Shown in pieces: positions 37,469 through 39,657 of a stretch of 39,657 nt of DNA (positions are counted from its first letter, which is position 1; each line of letters opens with the position of its first letter). Source of the DNA: a virus; IMG/VR virus record IMGVR_UViG_3300002514_000078, positions 1 to 39,657 of that record; one strand, given 5' to 3'. Under the pieces are notes generated by a model. It saw only the letters and a program-made list of their open reading frames with translations. It ran no database searches and had not been told where the DNA came from. Both the position numbers and the translations under genes were made by a program.

Positions 37469-38212
37469 ATGTTTTTACTGATCCAAATTCTTAACGCAGC
37501 GCTAAAAGAGCGCCCTACTTCGCTGGTTTTAACCCCGCCGGTCTATTGGGGAGTCACCCTTAGCGCAATGCAACGACCCTACCGCACCGTGCGCGTGCAA
37601 TCGAAGGCAACGGTTAACGCCTACATCGAAAATGTAGGAACCACCGACCAAGACTACCTACTTGGCACCATAGGCGTTGAGCACACCGAGCGGATCGACG
37701 GCCGAGCAATCCCCGGTGAAGGCGCAAACCTAGACTTTGAATTGACCGACCACCAGCAAGACTACCTAAACTGCGGCCTGCAAGACCTTGGCAACAATCG
37801 CAGCGGCCTACCCTATCTGCACCCGTCGAAAGCATTTTACGCCTACGCAACCCCGAACGGTGGCGACTCCTACCGCCTAACGTCGGTTGAATTCACCGAA
37901 GACGAAAGCAACGAACACGACCCAGCGGCAGCCCTTAACGCGTTGCTCACCTTCGAAGTAAGCCTCGGTTTCGATGTGGTCGAACGGGGCCCCGAAGTAG
38001 ACAAGGCCAAAGACTGGAAAGCGCAGCACATCAAAAATCCCAGCACCTGCTACGATACCCACGTTTGCCCGTATTGTGGTGAGGAAGATATGGCCAACAT
38101 CGACATGGAACCGGAATATGGAGAGACGACCTACACTTGCTTAACCTGCGATTGCCGCTGGTTCACCGAAACCATTGAGAAAATCACTTTGATCGAGGAG
38201 CCGGCCAAATGA
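37469..38212 (+). CDS. Protein with C-terminal zinc ribbon
   Basis: This 247-residue protein starts at ATG 37469, immediately after GGAGACACC. The frame is open upstream to 37391, but the box decides the start. Residues 1-190 form a mixed alpha/beta domain with polar stretches (RTVRVQSKATVNAYIENVG; VEHTERIDGRAIPGEG). The end carries CPYCGEEDMAN and CLTCDCRWFTE, a zinc ribbon. The body is not recognised. It overlaps the next gene by ATGA. A nucleic-acid-binding or host-takeover role is possible. Confidence 0.7.
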   Translation: MFLLIQILNAALKERPTSLVLTPPVYWGVTLSAMQRPYRTVRVQSKATVNAYIENVGTTDQDYLLGTIGVEHTERIDGRAIPGEGANLDFELTDHQQDYLNCGLQDLGNNRSGLPYLHPSKAFYAYATPNGGDSYRLTSVEFTEDESNEHDPAAALNALLTFEVSLGFDVVERGPEVDKAKDWKAQHIKNPSTCYDTHVCPYCGEEDMANIDMEPEYGETTYTCLTCDCRWFTETIEKITLIEEPAK

Positions 38213-38718
38213 TCACCCTAACCTTGACCACCGAAGAGGCCGACGCCCTACACGAGGCCCTTAGCCTTGCCCACATGGAGCGCATTAACCAAATGGTACC
38301 GGCCAACGACCCGCTCTTGTCAGTGCTCGCACGCGTGATCGAACTGATTGAGGCCGAAACCGTTGAAGGCATGATCGAACGCGGCGAGATTCAGCAAGGC
38401 GCGCTTGCCTCTTTCCCCTGTGATGATTGCGGAAACGCGACCCCGGTTTCTGAGCATTGCGGCGGCCCCACCACCGACGCCGAACGGCTGCAGTATCAGG
38501 CCAAAGGAGAGGAGCCTTATCTTTGCGCCGACTGCTACGGCATCCGCAAATGCGTAAACCTTTGCCTTGCCGAAGAGCCGCCGGCCTACACTTGCCCGCG
38601 TTGCCACCGTGGCATGATGCAGGGCACTGAGTACCAACCCGGCGAAGGTGGCCATACCGGATGGTACCACATGGAATGCCCAGACTGTGGCCACACCGAA
38701 GAGCGCGAGGCCGACTAG
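38209..38718 (+). CDS. Double zinc-ribbon protein
   Basis: This 169-residue protein has an N-terminal helical region (residues 1-60; LTTEEADALHEALSLAHMER), a first zinc cluster CDDCGNATPVSEHC and CADCYGIRKC, and a second ribbon CPRCHRG with CPDCGHTEE near the end. It overlaps its upstream neighbour by four bases, and both have C-terminal ribbons, so they may act together. No enzyme motif is seen. The 18-base repeat AATGCGTAAACCTTTGCC lies within it at 38549-38566. Confidence 0.7.
   Translation: MITLTLTTEEADALHEALSLAHMERINQMVPANDPLLSVLARVIELIEAETVEGMIERGEIQQGALASFPCDDCGNATPVSEHCGGPTTDAERLQYQAKGEEPYLCADCYGIRKCVNLCLAEEPPAYTCPRCHRGMMQGTEYQPGEGGHTGWYHMECPDCGHTEEREAD
38549..38566 (+). repeat. 18-base direct repeat, second copy
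   Basis: Identical to 37395-37412. Here it is coding and specifies KCVNLC within the double zinc-ribbon protein. It lies 1,154 bases downstream of the first copy. Confidence 0.7.
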
Positions 38719-38812
38719 CCGAAAGGGTCCGCCGGCACCCTAAGCCCGGCCCAGCCTATTCGGCGAGATCGGCGCGCCACAACGGCCCACCCAAGGCCAC
38801 ACCGGAGACACC

Positions 38813-39079
38813 ATGATCACCCAAAAACAAATTGATGCCATGAGGCCGCGCAGCGCTGCATCTTGGCAAGCGGATTTAGCGCAACGCAACTTGATCCTTA
38901 ACAAGGTGCGCGCCCAATCTGGGCGGATGCGGCTCAGCGCCGTCTACCTTTCACACAAGGGGCACCCTTGCACGCCCGAAACCCTGCTGTGGGCCGACTG
39001 GACTTGTGCGTTTAGCAAGCGCCCCAATTGGCGCACCATTCAGGCCCAAATTAAAGCCCTTACACTAACCGCCGTTTAA
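38813..39079 (+). CDS. Small protein of unknown function
   Basis: This 88-residue protein starts at ATG 38813 directly after GGAGACACC. It is slightly basic, with helices such as QKQIDAMRPRSAASWQADLA and PNWRTIQAQIKALTLTAV. Two cysteines are not paired into a motif. No family is recognised. A 94-base gap before it holds a small hairpin AGGGT/ACCCT (38724-38741) without a T-run. Confidence 0.65.
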   Translation: MITQKQIDAMRPRSAASWQADLAQRNLILNKVRAQSGRMRLSAVYLSHKGHPCTPETLLWADWTCAFSKRPNWRTIQAQIKALTLTAV

Positions 39080-39101
39080 CCCGCGGCACACTGGAGACAC
39101 C

Positions 39102-39657
39102 ATGTTAGCGAATATCGCACTGCTCTTGACCGTTGCCACCGTTGCAACGCTCGAACTTATCACCACCACCAACCGCAAGGCATCGGTGGCAACCTTTGCC
39201 GGCCTTACCCTTGCCGCGCTGGCCTACTTCACCGGAGACGGCAGCGGGCCCGCCCTTGCGCTTGTTGCCGTCGGTGGCCTAACCGCCACAAGTAAAATGC
39301 CCGGCGGCTCTTTCAGCCTGCAGGCCCGCAAGACTTGCCCCACCGGCAACAAACTGGCCGAAATACCCGGCACGCCTTGTTTCAAATGCTTTGCAGACGA
39401 ACGCGGGGCCTATGCATGGCCTATGGTGATTCAGGCCCAAATCCGCAGGTTTGAAATTCTGCAAGAGGCCATTGTGGACCCTGCAAAAGCCGCCGCTTGG
39501 GTCGATGCCTTCGCCGACCACCTAAACAGCAAGGTAACGCGGGCGCAGAAGCGCCTAGCAAAGCACCTGAGCGCTTGGGCCACCGTTGCCGAGCAAGACC
39601 AAGACATCGCGCTATGGTACCGATTTGAAGCAGCAGGGGCCCGCTGCAGCGCAGGGG
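39102..39657 (+). CDS. Membrane protein fused to a GP88-like domain, partial
   Basis: The gene starts at ATG 39102 immediately after GGAGACACC and is still open at the window end after 185 codons. Residues 1-62 contain two or three membrane segments (IALLLTVATVATLELI, ATFAGLTLAALAYF, ALALVAVGGL). From residue 65 the sequence matches the phage GP88 family (PF17338) pattern: SKMPGGSFSLQARKTCPTG, GTPCFKCFADERGAY and a helix QAQIRRFEILQEA. The expected HDSGD-like segment appears altered to YRFEAAGA at the cut. The function of GP88 is unknown, and membrane tethering is unusual as far as I recall. Confidence 0.7.
   Translation, partial: MLANIALLLTVATVATLELITTTNRKASVATFAGLTLAALAYFTGDGSGPALALVAVGGLTATSKMPGGSFSLQARKTCPTGNKLAEIPGTPCFKCFADERGAYAWPMVIQAQIRRFEILQEAIVDPAKAAAWVDAFADHLNSKVTRAQKRLAKHLSAWATVAEQDQDIALWYRFEAAGARCSAG

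Noticed and set aside
1-39657. Lysogeny module or integrase
   Set aside because: No tyrosine or serine recombinase, no CI/Cro-like repressor and no attachment-site duplication were recognised in any gene.
1-39657. tRNA genes
   Set aside because: No cloverleaf with GTTCGAATC-type T-arm was noticed by eye; a tRNAscan-SE run would settle it.

Overview
The window looks like a nearly complete genome, about 39.7 kb, of a tailed double-stranded DNA phage with a short, podovirus-type tail. The evidence is a large terminase, portal, scaffold and capsid set, a beta-propeller-like tail protein, three successive candidate ejection proteins (one of 2,221 residues), and no tape-measure, sheath or tube genes. 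I see no integrase, lysogeny repressor, tRNA, DNA polymerase, replicative helicase or RNA polymerase. It is therefore probably virulent and uses host polymerases. The M15-type endolysin and possible spanins suggest a Gram-negative host, but the sequence does not identify it.

Layout. Bases 1-480 are a repeat-rich non-coding start with short GACCACC-type tandem repeats and eight copies of a 13-base iteron-like unit. Bases 483-9246 are a tightly overlapping rightward operon. It begins with a DNA-modification block: a C5-cytosine methyltransferase, a DpdA-like 7-deazaguanine transglycosylase, QueD, and a beta-class amino-methyltransferase. Small unknown genes and a Mor-like regulator follow. A recombination and replication block closes the operon: RecE-like nuclease, annealing-protein candidate, SSB, RusA, and DnaC-like helicase loader. 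A good terminator lies at 9342-9365, where this operon converges with the leftward one.

Bases 36350 down to 9365 form a single leftward late cluster. In transcription order it holds a zinc-ribbon protein, small membrane and coiled-coil proteins, a virion-like beta protein, large terminase, scaffold, major capsid, a tiny membrane ORF, portal, adaptor, tail hub with an inserted LamG-like lectin domain, three tail proteins, ejection proteins, endolysin, holin, and very basic small proteins. Bases 36351-37468 are a non-coding divergent control region. From 37469 to the end runs a second rightward operon of zinc-ribbon and unknown proteins, closing with an open-ended membrane plus GP88-like fusion.

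Most interesting points. (1) The cytosine methyltransferase gene carries a second complete reading frame of exactly equal length (348 codons), starting four bases later, whose sequence has its own family-like motifs. (2) A minimal 7-deazaguanine DNA-modification set sits among two methyltransferases. (3) Five rightward genes share the identical box GGAGACACC directly before the start codon. (4) A matched A/T-tract element occurs ahead of both rightward operons. (5) Iterons accompany a helicase loader but no helicase. Function calls rest on motif recognition by eye; no database search was run.
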